From: Lachnospiraceae bacterium
GTDB taxonomy: Bacteria; Bacillota; Clostridia; Lachnospirales; Lachnospiraceae
NCBI GenBank assembly: GCA_009774245.1
Contig: VSNM01000009.1
Location: 48,193 to 112,192 of the forward strand
DNA: 64,000 nucleotides
Direction: 5' to 3'
Of the stretch, positions 1-7,752 are shown one piece after another. The position numbers were made by a program, and so were the translations under genes. Each line of letters opens with the position of its first letter. The stretch's first letter is position 1. Under the pieces are notes generated by a model that worked only from the letters and a program-made list of their open reading frames with translations, was not told the DNA's origin and made no database searches.

Positions 1-1
1 T

Positions 2-721
2 ATTAAAAAAGGGAATGAATATAACACAGTCCAGCGCGCCCGGACAGCCCTGAATGGCTGGTTTCATGCTTTGAATGAAATACATGCGGTTCGTGGAAAT
101 CCTGTCTGTTCAGGGAAAATCTTGGAACGGCTTTTCTGGGAAATAACAGGAAAAGAACCAGGAGATAAGGGAAAAAAAGAAACCATTCCGGATATGGAAG
201 GGTTTTTAGATGTCATAGAAAACGGGACAGGGTTTTCCAGCGCCCGAAAAAAGCATCATGAAAAACATCGCCTCAGAGATATGGCGATCGTTGCGCTGAT
301 TCTTGATACAGGGATCAGGATATCCGAGCTGAACGCATTAAATATTGATGATTATGACAGGGGATTCTCACAGCTCTATATTCAGAAGAGGGCGATAAAA
401 GTTGACAAGGACACGAAAGAAAAACTTGAGCAGTATATTGACCAGGGCAGGACTGTCTTGGCGGGAGCAGACAACAGGCAGTCCCCACTATTTGTAACTT
501 CCAATGGAAAACGGCTCGCAGTCAGGTCGATACAGAGCATATTGAAAAAATATTCTGTTGCTGCAGATAATCCGCAGGTTATTTCCGCAGGGAAGCTGAG
601 GGAGATTTCTGCGGAAAAATATTATCAGGAGACGGGAGATATGCAGGGACTAAAAGAGCGCCTTGGGGTAAAAAGCATGGCCGCGGTTGAAAAATATATC
701 TTAAAGGGAGAAAACCAATAA
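2..721 (+). CDS. Tyrosine recombinase/integrase-like protein, 5' end outside window, degenerate active site
   Basis: The reading frame is open from base 2, so the gene begins upstream of the window; the TTG at 71 is only an internal codon. The visible part (239 residues) carries the end of a SAM-like DNA-binding domain and a catalytic domain of the phage integrase family. The box I arginine is present (TGIRISEL) and a C-terminal tyrosine sits in the expected place (VEKYI). The box II HxLR motif reads GKLR, and the next usual His, in LGH, reads LGV, so two of the usual catalytic residues are missing. Active family members cut and rejoin DNA through the tyrosine. This copy may be a non-catalytic relative, a DNA-binding regulator or a decaying gene. 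It is followed by a good intrinsic terminator, so it is a transcription unit separate from the genes downstream. Confidence 0.75.
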   Translation: MKKGNEYNTVQRARTALNGWFHALNEIHAVRGNPVCSGKILERLFWEITGKEPGDKGKKETIPDMEGFLDVIENGTGFSSARKKHHEKHRLRDMAIVALILDTGIRISELNALNIDDYDRGFSQLYIQKRAIKVDKDTKEKLEQYIDQGRTVLAGADNRQSPLFVTSNGKRLAVRSIQSILKKYSVAADNPQVISAGKLREISAEKYYQETGDMQGLKERLGVKSMAAVEKYILKGENQ

Positions 722-806
722 GAGTATAAAGGATATGTTAAAGCGGACTAGGGCATTTTGATACGACACAACTGAGAAAATGGACAGTTGAACTGCAGAT
801 AAAAAC

Positions 807-840
807 CGGCTCTGATATCATTTATCAGGGCCGACTTTTT
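807..840 (+). terminator. Intrinsic terminator of the integrase-like gene
   Basis: Arms 807-817 and 823-833 pair over 11 bp with one G-T wobble around a 5-nt loop. The hairpin is followed by a run of five T at 836-840. It lies 86 bp after the integrase stop codon. Confidence 0.75.
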
Positions 841-881
841 GCACATGCAATCTGATTGTATACAATTATTTTAAGCTATTA

Positions 882-910
882 TTGACAATAAAAATTTCGC
901 AGAATGATAT
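882..910 (+). promoter_or_regulatory. Sigma-A-type promoter overlapped by a palindrome
   Basis: TTGACA at 882-887 and TGATAT at 905-910 are separated by 17 bp, close to the vegetative consensus. The left arm of a perfect 12-bp inverted repeat (892-903) fills the spacer and the right arm (913-924) covers the expected start site, an arrangement typical of a repressor operator. Transcription would start near 917 and run to the right, either into the hairpin terminator at 1036-1080 (a transcript of about 165 nt) or on to the TnpB-like gene. Confidence 0.6.
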
Positions 911-924
911 GATCTGCGAAATTT
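892..924. repeat. Inverted repeat, copy 1 (candidate operator)
   Basis: Arms AAATTTCGCAGA (892-903) and its exact complement (913-924) flank a 9-bp spacer. A related palindrome recurs at 1218-1246. Both copies are followed by TTTA(A/G)GTGA and, about 30 bp later, by TTTATATCG, so a unit of roughly 65 bp seems to have been duplicated. A dimeric regulator binding site is the simplest reading. Confidence 0.6.
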
Positions 925-1035
925 AAGTGAAATTCCTTTTCCATTACTTTATATCGACATTAGTTTAACATGTTTTAACCCAAAAGACAATTCTTTTTTC
1001 AAAAATATAGTCAAAATCACGTTAGAAAGATCTGG

Positions 1036-1080
1036 AAACCGATATTTTTCGCAAAAAAACGGCGAAAATATCGGTTTTTT
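1036..1080 (+). terminator. Strong hairpin plus T-tract with no gene directly upstream
   Basis: The arm AAACCGATATTTTTCGC pairs with GCGAAAATATCGGTTT (one bulged T), and the stem runs into a T-tract to 1081. No open reading frame of useful size lies between the promoter at 882-910 and this hairpin, so it either ends a short non-coding transcript or acts as an attenuator ahead of the TnpB-like gene. Confidence 0.65.
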
Positions 1081-1083
1081 TCG

Positions 1084-1124
1084 TGGTCAGATTTGTGGTC
1101 AGATTTATGGTCAATAAGTGGTCA
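1084..1124. repeat. TGGTCA direct repeats with 12-bp phasing, array 1
   Basis: TGGTCA occurs at 1084, 1096, 1108 and 1119, so the steps are 12, 12 and 11 bp, with GATTT filling most of the spacers. A second pair lies at 1162 and 1174. The phasing is close to one helical turn and resembles an iteron-like protein binding array. It could also be the remnant of a coding or attachment region. Confidence 0.5.
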
Positions 1125-1161
1125 AAATACAGTTTTGCAGTATAAAATAACAGATGTTTCA

Positions 1162-1179
1162 TGGTCAGATTTGTGGTCA
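1162..1179. repeat. TGGTCA direct repeats, array 2
   Basis: Two TGGTCA copies at 1162 and 1174, again 12 bp apart with GATTTG between them, lie 43 bp after the last copy of array 1. Confidence 0.45.
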
Positions 1180-1217
1180 CCCCTCAGAAGGCCCTTTATT
1201 TAGCGGCATTTCAGGCC

Positions 1218-1246
1218 ATTTCGCAGATCATATCAATCTGCGAAAT
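1218..1246. repeat. Inverted repeat, copy 2 (candidate operator)
   Basis: Arms ATTTCGCAGAT (1218-1228) and its exact complement (1236-1246) surround a 7-bp spacer. The core TTCGCAGA/TCTGCGAA is shared with the palindrome at 892-924. This copy lies just upstream of the TnpB-like gene and no clear -35/-10 pair accompanies it. With the elements listed above, this accounts for what I can see between 722 and 1353; no gene is supported there. Confidence 0.55.
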
Positions 1247-1353
1247 TTAGGTGATCAGATAGTATATTTTATATCGGCAAAAAGTATATTTGCTATGCAA
1301 TGTGCACAAGAACGCATGACAGGCCATTGGAAGAGCTGACGGAGAAAGAAGGA

Positions 1354-2745
1354 ATGCCTAAAATATGTAAGTCCATACATCAGTACAGCAAGGGGAAAAT
1401 CAGCAGTGAAAATATGGATGTGCTCATGGAAATAGGACATGGGTGCATGGTGACAAGGAATTACATCTATCAGCGATACGGCGGCATCAAAAGTCTCGGA
1501 AAACTGTATTCCGGCTATGCGATTGATGCCGAAGTAAAGGCAGCCGGATTCCGGGAACAGATAGGGCTTCCAAGCGTGTATTTTACTGCGTCTGTGAACA
1601 GGGCGTTAGGCGATATCAAGATCATGTGGGCACAGATCAAAAACGGAATCAATGACGCAGCCAACAAAAATGAGCGGTTTTCGCCGGAGGACAGGCATTA
1701 TATCCGCTTTGCTGTCAAGGTAAACGGGTGTCTCGAGAACATACTAAATGGAAAATCGGTAACTTTGCCCGAAGAGATCCAGCCCAGATATGAAAGTATT
1801 ATCGCAGAGCTTGGCGATGAAAATAGACAGCGTGTCAAAAGCCTCAACAGATATATCTGCAGACAGACAAGAAAGAGACTGCACAGACTGCATACGGACA
1901 ATGAGACGTATTTTACAATAAAAAAGCAGGGATACAGATATGGGGAATCAGGGGGAGAGCATGGTATCTTTCTTGCTACCAAAGTGAACAGGCAGAGAAT
2001 ATTCATACCGCTGACGGACACAAACGTGTATGACAGAATGCTCGATATAAAACTCAACCCGCAAAAAAGAACGGTCGAGATCATCATACCGCTTTTCGTA
2101 AATACAAGACAGCATGAGGATTACACAAATGAGATCGGCATCTCGCTCGGCCTGTGGGATATGATTACGACAAGCACCAGAAATGTATATGGCAGTGAGT
2201 TTGGAAAAATGCAGCAGGAAGTCTCGCGATTTATATTGAAAGAGAATTACCGTGATGACAAAAAAAGCATATCCGGCACACAGGGATATCAGAAACGCAA
2301 GGCGGCAATGGATGCTGCACTGAAAAACTATGTGAACAGGGAGCTTAACAGGATGCTGGCGCAGGAAAAACCGAACACGATCTATATGGCAAAACTTCCA
2401 CGTAATCCGGGAATGCATACCGCCAGACATCATGATGACCAGCAGATTACAAAAGGTACTGGCGATACACATTTCCTCAGAATGTGGAAAAAAGGCTTTG
2501 TGACTGAGAGGCTGCAATGGAAATGCCAGCAAAACGGCGTCAGCATTATAGAAGTTATAGGCAAAGGGATTGGCACGGAATGCAGCGCGTGTGGACAGAA
2601 GGGAACCGTGAAAGGTGAAAACTTTCGATGTCAAGTTTGTGGATTTGAAGAAAATAAAAAAGTAAACGGTGCGAGAAATGCCCTGAACAGGGGAAAAACT
2701 GGAAAACAGTTAAATAAACAGTTTCCGCAGGAAGAAGATCAATAA
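1354..2745 (+). CDS. TnpB-family (IS605 OrfB-like) protein with all RuvC catalytic residues replaced
   Basis: 463 residues from the ATG at 1354, which has GGAG nine bases upstream; an ATG at 1300 is in frame but has no good ribosome site. The C-terminal half aligns by motif to TnpB. RuvC-I reads IGISLGL where GIDLG is expected (D to S264). RuvC-II reads TIYMAKLP where a glutamate is expected (E to A346). A zinc finger with Cys410, Cys413, Cys426 and Cys429 is intact. RuvC-III reads KKVNGARNA where DxNAA is expected (D to K436). Active TnpB is an RNA-guided DNA nuclease. Loss of all three acidic residues with the fold and zinc finger preserved is the signature of nuclease-dead TnpB-like repressors (TldR). 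No TnpA or clear transposon ends are visible. The assignment to the family is firm; a role as an RNA-guided regulator is inference. Confidence 0.8.
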   Translation: MPKICKSIHQYSKGKISSENMDVLMEIGHGCMVTRNYIYQRYGGIKSLGKLYSGYAIDAEVKAAGFREQIGLPSVYFTASVNRALGDIKIMWAQIKNGINDAANKNERFSPEDRHYIRFAVKVNGCLENILNGKSVTLPEEIQPRYESIIAELGDENRQRVKSLNRYICRQTRKRLHRLHTDNETYFTIKKQGYRYGESGGEHGIFLATKVNRQRIFIPLTDTNVYDRMLDIKLNPQKRTVEIIIPLFVNTRQHEDYTNEIGISLGLWDMITTSTRNVYGSEFGKMQQEVSRFILKENYRDDKKSISGTQGYQKRKAAMDAALKNYVNRELNRMLAQEKPNTIYMAKLPRNPGMHTARHHDDQQITKGTGDTHFLRMWKKGFVTERLQWKCQQNGVSIIEVIGKGIGTECSACGQKGTVKGENFRCQVCGFEENKKVNGARNALNRGKTGKQLNKQFPQEEDQ

Positions 2746-2754
2746 ATGGTCAAA

Positions 2755-3115
2755 CGATCCGTCTGGAAGATGAACCGGTTGGAAAGTCCGGTTTTACTGC
2801 GATGGCTTTACATCAGTAAATACATTGCGGACTGTGGCAGATGGTATCTTGATATAAAAAAGAAAAGGGCGTTGGGGATATACAAAAACAGGTACGCCTG
2901 TGTCCTGTGAACTCAGATTCGTGGTTACACGGAAATTGAGAATGGCAGGATGCGAAGCCGGATTAAATGTCTGGCACCGCAGGGTATTGCGTGCAATTCC
3001 CAGGGTTTTTCATGAAAGATCCAATAAGCGGCTGTGATGCCCTATTTATCCATGTACAGGAAAAAGTTCGCCAGAGCGTGCTTTTTCCTGTGCATATCAG
3101 TAAACAAAGAAGGTA
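2755..3115 (+). other. Hairpin-rich non-coding region after the TnpB-like gene (possible guide RNA and leader)
   Basis: No gene is supported in this 370-bp gap. It contains several short stems: AACCGG/CCGGTT (2773-2778 with 2788-2793), TTTAC/GTAAA (about 2807-2820), ACAGG/CCTGT around a TACG loop (888-901 of the third kilobase, that is 2888-2901), an imperfect 9-bp stem (2982-3001) and a long hairpin at 3053-3094. TnpB guide RNAs are normally encoded at and just beyond the 3' end of tnpB, so part of this region is the natural place for one. The right part probably belongs to the leader of the glycan locus. I could not identify a convincing promoter. Confidence 0.35.
3053..3094 (+). promoter_or_regulatory. 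14-bp hairpin 28 bp before the first gene of the glycan locus
   Basis: Arms 3053-3066 and 3081-3094 pair over 14 bp with a single G-T wobble; the core ACAGGAAAAAG/CTTTTTCCTGT is perfect. The hairpin lacks a following T-run, so it is not a standard terminator. Its position in the probable leader suggests a regulatory RNA structure, such as a target for an antiterminator or a stability hairpin. Confidence 0.45.
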
Positions 3116-3121
3116 ACCTAC

Positions 3122-4513
3122 GTGAGAAAAGCACAGAAACAGGAGATACTCGGTCTCATAGACAACCTGTATCAGGTTCAGGAAGAGATAAAGAAGGTGC
3201 TTGAACAGAATAACATGATACTGGCACAGGATATGATAAGCGGTGCACAGGAGTCCGCCATATTGCTTGGGGAGAAAATTGAAAATACCGAAGGGGAAGG
3301 GCATAAAACAGTTATTTGTATAGAAGAATACTGTGAGCTCTTATTTTGTGTTTTTGAGGATCTCAGTAAAAATACCGTTAATGCCAGTAAAGTTCAAAAA
3401 CTGTTACGAAAGCAGCTTATTAAAATAGAAAACAGCGCTAAAAATGACATTGCTGTAAGAAAAGAGGTTGTGTTCTTTCCATATAAAGCATCCATGTGGG
3501 ACAGCCTAGAGAGTGTATATCTGGCAGCAAGGGACGATCCAGACTGTGATGCGTATTGTGTCCCCATTCCATATTATACGCTGAATCCAGACCATAGCCT
3601 TGGAGAGATGCATTATGAAGGGAATGTACGCCCTGATGGGACGCCTATAGAATATCCGGAGGGGATTGAGATAACAGACTGGCAGGAATATGATTTCGAG
3701 GAGAGAAAACCAGATGTGGTCTATATCCATAACGGATATGATAACTGGAATTTGGTCACAAGCGTGCATCCGAGGTTTTATTCGGGGAATTTGAAAAAAT
3801 ATACAGACAAATTAGTTTATATTCCATATTTTGTGCTTGATGAAATCGATCCTGACAATGAACAGGCTGTGAAAGCAATGAAACACTTCTGTTTTATGCC
3901 GGGCATTATTAATGCGGACAAAGTGATCGTGCAGTCGGAAGATATGAAAAAGATTTATATCAATGAATATCTAAAAGCTGCAAAAGAACATGGACTGCAG
4001 GGAAAACACTTAGACAGGGAGTATCTGGAACAAAAATTTATGGGACTGGGTTCTCCCAAGTATGACAGGGTATGCGCCACAAGAAAAGAAGATCTGGACA
4101 TACCACAGGAATGGTTACATGTGATTGAGAAAGCAGACGGAAGCTGGAAAAAAATTATTCTATATAATACCGGAATAGCGGCACTACTTACCCACAATGA
4201 GAAGTGGGTTGACAAGATTGAGAATGTGTTAAAGATATTTAAGGAAAATCAGGATGAGGTAGCGTTGCTATGGCGTCCACATCCGTTGATTGAAAGCACA
4301 ATGAAGTCCATGCGGCCGGAAGTCCTGCAGAAGTATATGATGCTAAAGGAACAGTATCTTGCTGAAGGGTGGGGAATTTATGATGAGACAGCCGATGTGG
4401 ACAGGGCGGTGGTATTGAGTGATGTGTATTATGGGGATAGCAGTTCGGTAGTGCAGCTCTATAAACAGACCGAAAAACCGATAATGATACAGAATGTGAA
4501 AGTCTTTTCATAA
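3122..4513 (+). CDS. CDP-glycerol glycerophosphotransferase-like transferase
   Basis: 463 residues from a GTG start preceded by AGAAGG; an in-frame stop lies 18 bases upstream, so the start cannot move far. The first 110 residues are helical and lysine/glutamate rich, possibly a coiled coil. From about residue 115 the protein resembles the CDP-glycerol glycerophosphotransferase family, with GLGSPKYD, LLWRPHPL and a C-terminal DVYYGDSSSVVQLYKQTEKP block. Family members transfer polyol phosphate or sugar units from CDP-linked donors to teichoic-acid-type or capsule acceptors at the cytoplasmic face. It is the first gene of the long plus-strand locus, only 19 bp before the kinase-like gene. The donor is unknown; with phosphoramidate genes nearby, a CDP-linked donor other than CDP-glycerol is conceivable. 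Confidence 0.7.
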   Translation: MRKAQKQEILGLIDNLYQVQEEIKKVLEQNNMILAQDMISGAQESAILLGEKIENTEGEGHKTVICIEEYCELLFCVFEDLSKNTVNASKVQKLLRKQLIKIENSAKNDIAVRKEVVFFPYKASMWDSLESVYLAARDDPDCDAYCVPIPYYTLNPDHSLGEMHYEGNVRPDGTPIEYPEGIEITDWQEYDFEERKPDVVYIHNGYDNWNLVTSVHPRFYSGNLKKYTDKLVYIPYFVLDEIDPDNEQAVKAMKHFCFMPGIINADKVIVQSEDMKKIYINEYLKAAKEHGLQGKHLDREYLEQKFMGLGSPKYDRVCATRKEDLDIPQEWLHVIEKADGSWKKIILYNTGIAALLTHNEKWVDKIENVLKIFKENQDEVALLWRPHPLIESTMKSMRPEVLQKYMMLKEQYLAEGWGIYDETADVDRAVVLSDVYYGDSSSVVQLYKQTEKPIMIQNVKVFS

Positions 4514-4532
4514 GGAACTGGGATTTTTTATT

Positions 4533-6899
4533 GTGGGGTTGGACGGAAAGATGGAGAGATTAGGAACCAAGGCGGAGACCTTGGAGCGAATGTATGGAAA
4601 ATTGAATATAGCAAAAGTCCTTCCTCAGTTTACATTTACAGTTGCAGAGTGGGGACAACAACGCGGCGTAATCGTACATAGGTTTTCAGAATTGAATTGG
4701 AACGCTGATGTAATCGTGCGCAGTAGCTGTAAAAATGAAGACACACAAGATGCGTCCATGGCTGGAAAGTTTGAATCTGTTTTGGATGTCTGTGGTGCAG
4801 ATGCATTTCAGAATGCCGTGGATAAAGTGATCAGCTCCTATGGTGAAGGCGGCGGTGAGGATCAGATCCTTGTCCAGCCGATGCTTAAAGGTGTGAAGTT
4901 CAGCGGTGTGGCCTTCACTTTAGATCCGAGTACACATGGAAACTATTATGTGATCAACTATGATAAGACAGGCAGTACATCAACCGTTACATCAGGGACA
5001 GGAGAAAGCGGCTGTCTATATTATCATTTTAAAAATGCAGCAAAAGAATCAGCGCCGGAAGAATTGAGGCAGCTTTTGGCTGCGCTTAAAGAGTTAGAGG
5101 TATTTTTTGGAAAGGACAATCTCGATGTAGAATTTGCAGTGACAGAAGAGAAACTGTATATTCTGCAGGTGCGCACACTGTGCATATCGCAGGAACGCAT
5201 TGACCAGAAACAGCAGGCAGAAGAGCTTGTCCGTATCGCAGAAAAGATAAAACAAAATAATCAGCCTAAGCCTTTCTTGTGCGGACGCAAGACTGCCTAC
5301 AGCGTTATGACAGACTGGAATCCGGCAGAGATGATAGGAGTTCGTCCGAAACCGCTGGCGCTGTCCCTTTACAAGGAGATCATTACGGACAATGTGTGGG
5401 CGTATCAGAGAGACAATTATGGTTATAGAAATCTGCGGAGTTTTCCGTTAATGGTGGATTTCTGCGGGCTGCCATATATTGACGTGCGTATCAGTTTCAA
5501 TTCTTTCATTCCGGCCGGGTTGGATGAGGAGATCAGCGAAAAGCTTGTCAACTATTATATAGAGCAGTTGGTTCAAAACCCGCAGAAGCATGACAAGGCA
5601 GAATTTGAGATTGTATTTTCGTGTTATACCTTGGATATGCCGCAGAGAATACAGATTTTGAAAGAATATGACTTTTCGGATGAAGAGATCAGCAGGATAA
5701 TCGATGCGCTCAGGGATGTGACAAACCACATTATCGATTATAAAAATGGCTTATGGCGCAAAGATTACAGGAAAATAGAGATCTTGAACGAGCGTTACCA
5801 GAAGATCATGGAGAGCGGACTGAATGACATTGAGAAGATCTACTGGCTTCTGGAGGACTGCAAACGTTATGGGACGCTTCCGTTTGCAGGACTGGCGCGG
5901 GCTGCGTTTATTGCAGTGCAGATTTTAAAATCCTTTGTAGTCTGCGGGATTTTGAGCAAGGCGGATTATGAAGCGTTTATGGGCGAGGTGGATACTGTCA
6001 GTTCTGATATGAACAGGGACAGGGAAGAACTGTCAATGGCATCTTTCCTCAAAAAGTATGGGCATTTAAGACCAGGAACTTATGATATCACATCATTAAG
6101 ATATGACGAAGCGCCGGAGCTTTATTTTGACCATATGACCGATAACCATGTGGAGAAGGTAGAAACCCTGGATTTTAAGGCAGAACAACAGGGAAAATTC
6201 CGATTGTCCCTGGAGCAGCTTAACCAATTGAGGGATGCGCTGCAGGAAAACGGGCTGACAAATGATGTGCTGGATATCATGGATTTTATACGAAATGTCA
6301 TAAAAGGACGGGAATACGGAAAGTTCGTTTTTACCAGAAATCTCAGCATGGCGCTCCGCCTGATCAGTCAGATGGGAAGTGTGATGGGATTATCAAGGGA
6401 GGACTGCAGTTATATTGATATACAGATGATCTATGATCTGTATGGTTCTACTGGAGACATAAAGGAAAATTTTTCATTCTTCATACAACAGGGAAAGAAA
6501 AAATATAAAATGACTCAGGCTGTTACGCTTCCGCCGGTTATTCTTGATGCCAGTGACGTTGAGAGTTTTTATTATCCGGATTCTGAGCCGAATTTTATTA
6601 CTTCTTTAAAAGTCTGTGGTGAGATTAAGGTGATTCAATCAATGTCGGATACAAACGATATTTCGGGGAAGGTTGTCATGATCGAGAGCGCTGATCCGGG
6701 GTATGACTGGATCTTTGCACATAGGATAAAGGGATTTATCACAATGTATGGCGGGGCAAATTCCCATATGGCGATTCGTGCGGGTGAGCTTGGGATTCCG
6801 GCGGTGGTTGGTGTCGGGGCGAAGCGGTTTGAGCAGTACCGCAGGGCGGAGATTGTGGAAATTGACGCTCTTTTGAAGACGGTAAAAATACTAAAATAA
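4533..6899 (+). CDS. PEP-synthase-like enzyme, candidate L-glutamine kinase of phosphoramidate synthesis
   Basis: 788 residues. The N-terminal third is a pyruvate-phosphate-dikinase-type ATP-grasp domain (VIVRSS near residue 62, QPMLKGVKFSGVAFTLDP near 110-130). A middle domain follows, and the C-terminus is the mobile phosphohistidine domain (GGANSHMAIRAGELGIPAV, catalytic His about 745). This domain order and length match the C. jejuni Cj1418 type, which uses ATP to phosphorylate the amide nitrogen of L-glutamine in the first step of O-methyl phosphoramidate synthesis. A generic PEP synthase or dikinase would differ in its middle domain. The right end of this locus carries the three remaining enzymes of that pathway, which strongly favours the glutamine kinase reading. 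The GTG at 4533 is the open-frame start; an ATG at 4551 is an alternative, and neither has an ideal ribosome site. Confidence 0.75.
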   Translation: MGLDGKMERLGTKAETLERMYGKLNIAKVLPQFTFTVAEWGQQRGVIVHRFSELNWNADVIVRSSCKNEDTQDASMAGKFESVLDVCGADAFQNAVDKVISSYGEGGGEDQILVQPMLKGVKFSGVAFTLDPSTHGNYYVINYDKTGSTSTVTSGTGESGCLYYHFKNAAKESAPEELRQLLAALKELEVFFGKDNLDVEFAVTEEKLYILQVRTLCISQERIDQKQQAEELVRIAEKIKQNNQPKPFLCGRKTAYSVMTDWNPAEMIGVRPKPLALSLYKEIITDNVWAYQRDNYGYRNLRSFPLMVDFCGLPYIDVRISFNSFIPAGLDEEISEKLVNYYIEQLVQNPQKHDKAEFEIVFSCYTLDMPQRIQILKEYDFSDEEISRIIDALRDVTNHIIDYKNGLWRKDYRKIEILNERYQKIMESGLNDIEKIYWLLEDCKRYGTLPFAGLARAAFIAVQILKSFVVCGILSKADYEAFMGEVDTVSSDMNRDREELSMASFLKKYGHLRPGTYDITSLRYDEAPELYFDHMTDNHVEKVETLDFKAEQQGKFRLSLEQLNQLRDALQENGLTNDVLDIMDFIRNVIKGREYGKFVFTRNLSMALRLISQMGSVMGLSREDCSYIDIQMIYDLYGSTGDIKENFSFFIQQGKKKYKMTQAVTLPPVILDASDVESFYYPDSEPNFITSLKVCGEIKVIQSMSDTNDISGKVVMIESADPGYDWIFAHRIKGFITMYGGANSHMAIRAGELGIPAVVGVGAKRFEQYRRAEIVEIDALLKTVKILK

Positions 6900-6928
6900 C
6901 AAGTAAAAATAGAAAGCAGGGAAGAAAG

Positions 6929-7692
6929 ATGAAGCATGGGGATTTTACGGAGCTGGCAAAGTTTTATGTGGACAGGCCGGGGTATTCACTGGAGCTGTTA
7001 AAGATGATCAGGAACCATATTATGAATGAACAGGGACTGGAACAGGTTTGAGCTGCGGATGTCGGGGCCGGAACTGGGAAACTGACAGAAAATCTGGTTC
7101 AGATCGGCGTGAAAGGCTATGCGGTTGAACCGAATGACGCGATGCGTGAACAGGGGATGAAACTGTTTACGGGACAGAATACCTTTGTGTGGTCGGAAGG
7201 TTCCGCAGAGATGACCGGTCTGCCGGACAATTGTGTGGACTGGGTGCTCATGGGTTCGTCCTTCCACTGGACGGATGCGCCCAGGGCGATGAAAGAATTT
7301 CGGCGGATATTAAGGCCGGGCGGATTTTTTACGGCAATCTGGAATCCGAGGGATATCCAGAGGAGCGCGCTCCATACGGAGATTGAGGATATGATTTATC
7401 AGGAGGTGCCGGGTTTGAAAAGGGTTTCTTCAGGTAGTGCAATGACAACTGAAAAGATCACGGAAAGAAAGGGGGTATACAATGCCCATATTGATGGAAT
7501 GTGCCCATGATGAGCTGATGTCAAAAGAGCGCTACATCAATAGATGGCGTTCCGTGAATGACATCCAGGTTCAGGCAAGAAGAACAGAAGTTTGAGAAAA
7601 TTATAGAAAATATACAGAAAATACTGGCAGACTGCAGTGAAAATTCAGTGCCTTACAAGTCGCGCGCATGGACGGTGCGGGTGAAGGAATAA
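6929..7692 (+). pseudogene. SAM-dependent methyltransferase, broken by an in-frame stop and a frameshift
   Basis: A good start (AGGGAAGAAAG then ATG at 6929) opens a frame similar to the intact methyltransferase at 7753. The frame is closed by TGA at 7049-7051, immediately before motif I (AADVGAGTGKLTENL). The same frame continues through NDAM and GSSFHWTDAPRA to a stop at 7510. The C-terminal segment then reappears in another frame, ending in PYKSRAWTVRVKE at 7690-7692, which parallels the end of the neighbour. At least one nonsense mutation and one frameshift are therefore visible. The gene lies beside the glutamine-kinase-like gene, where C. jejuni has two methyltransferases (Cj1419 and Cj1420). 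Sequencing error cannot be excluded. Confidence 0.7.
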
Positions 7693-7752
7693 TGTTTCCT
7701 TTGTAATGCAATACTGTGGTCGGGCAGTTATTGTCAAAGGAGAACAGGGACT

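Noticed and set aside
1948..2634. A 228-codon minus-strand frame inside the TnpB-like gene
   Set aside because: It is the shadow of a well-supported plus-strand gene with clear zinc-finger and RuvC motifs and has no similarity pattern of its own.
3053..3094. Invertible promoter flanked by inverted repeats
   Set aside because: The arms are only 14 nt apart, leaving no room for a promoter, and the nearby recombinase-like protein lacks key residues.
4533..6899. Housekeeping phosphoenolpyruvate synthase or pyruvate phosphate dikinase
   Set aside because: The middle region does not look like the phosphohistidine-linker plus PEP-binding barrel order of those enzymes; the phosphohistidine domain is at the extreme C-terminus, as in glutamine kinase and rifampicin phosphotransferase types.
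7049..7051. Selenocysteine or tryptophan recoding of the in-frame TGA
   Set aside because: A further frameshift lies downstream in the same gene, and the stop lies just before the SAM-binding motif where no conserved Cys or Trp is expected, so gene decay is the simpler reading.
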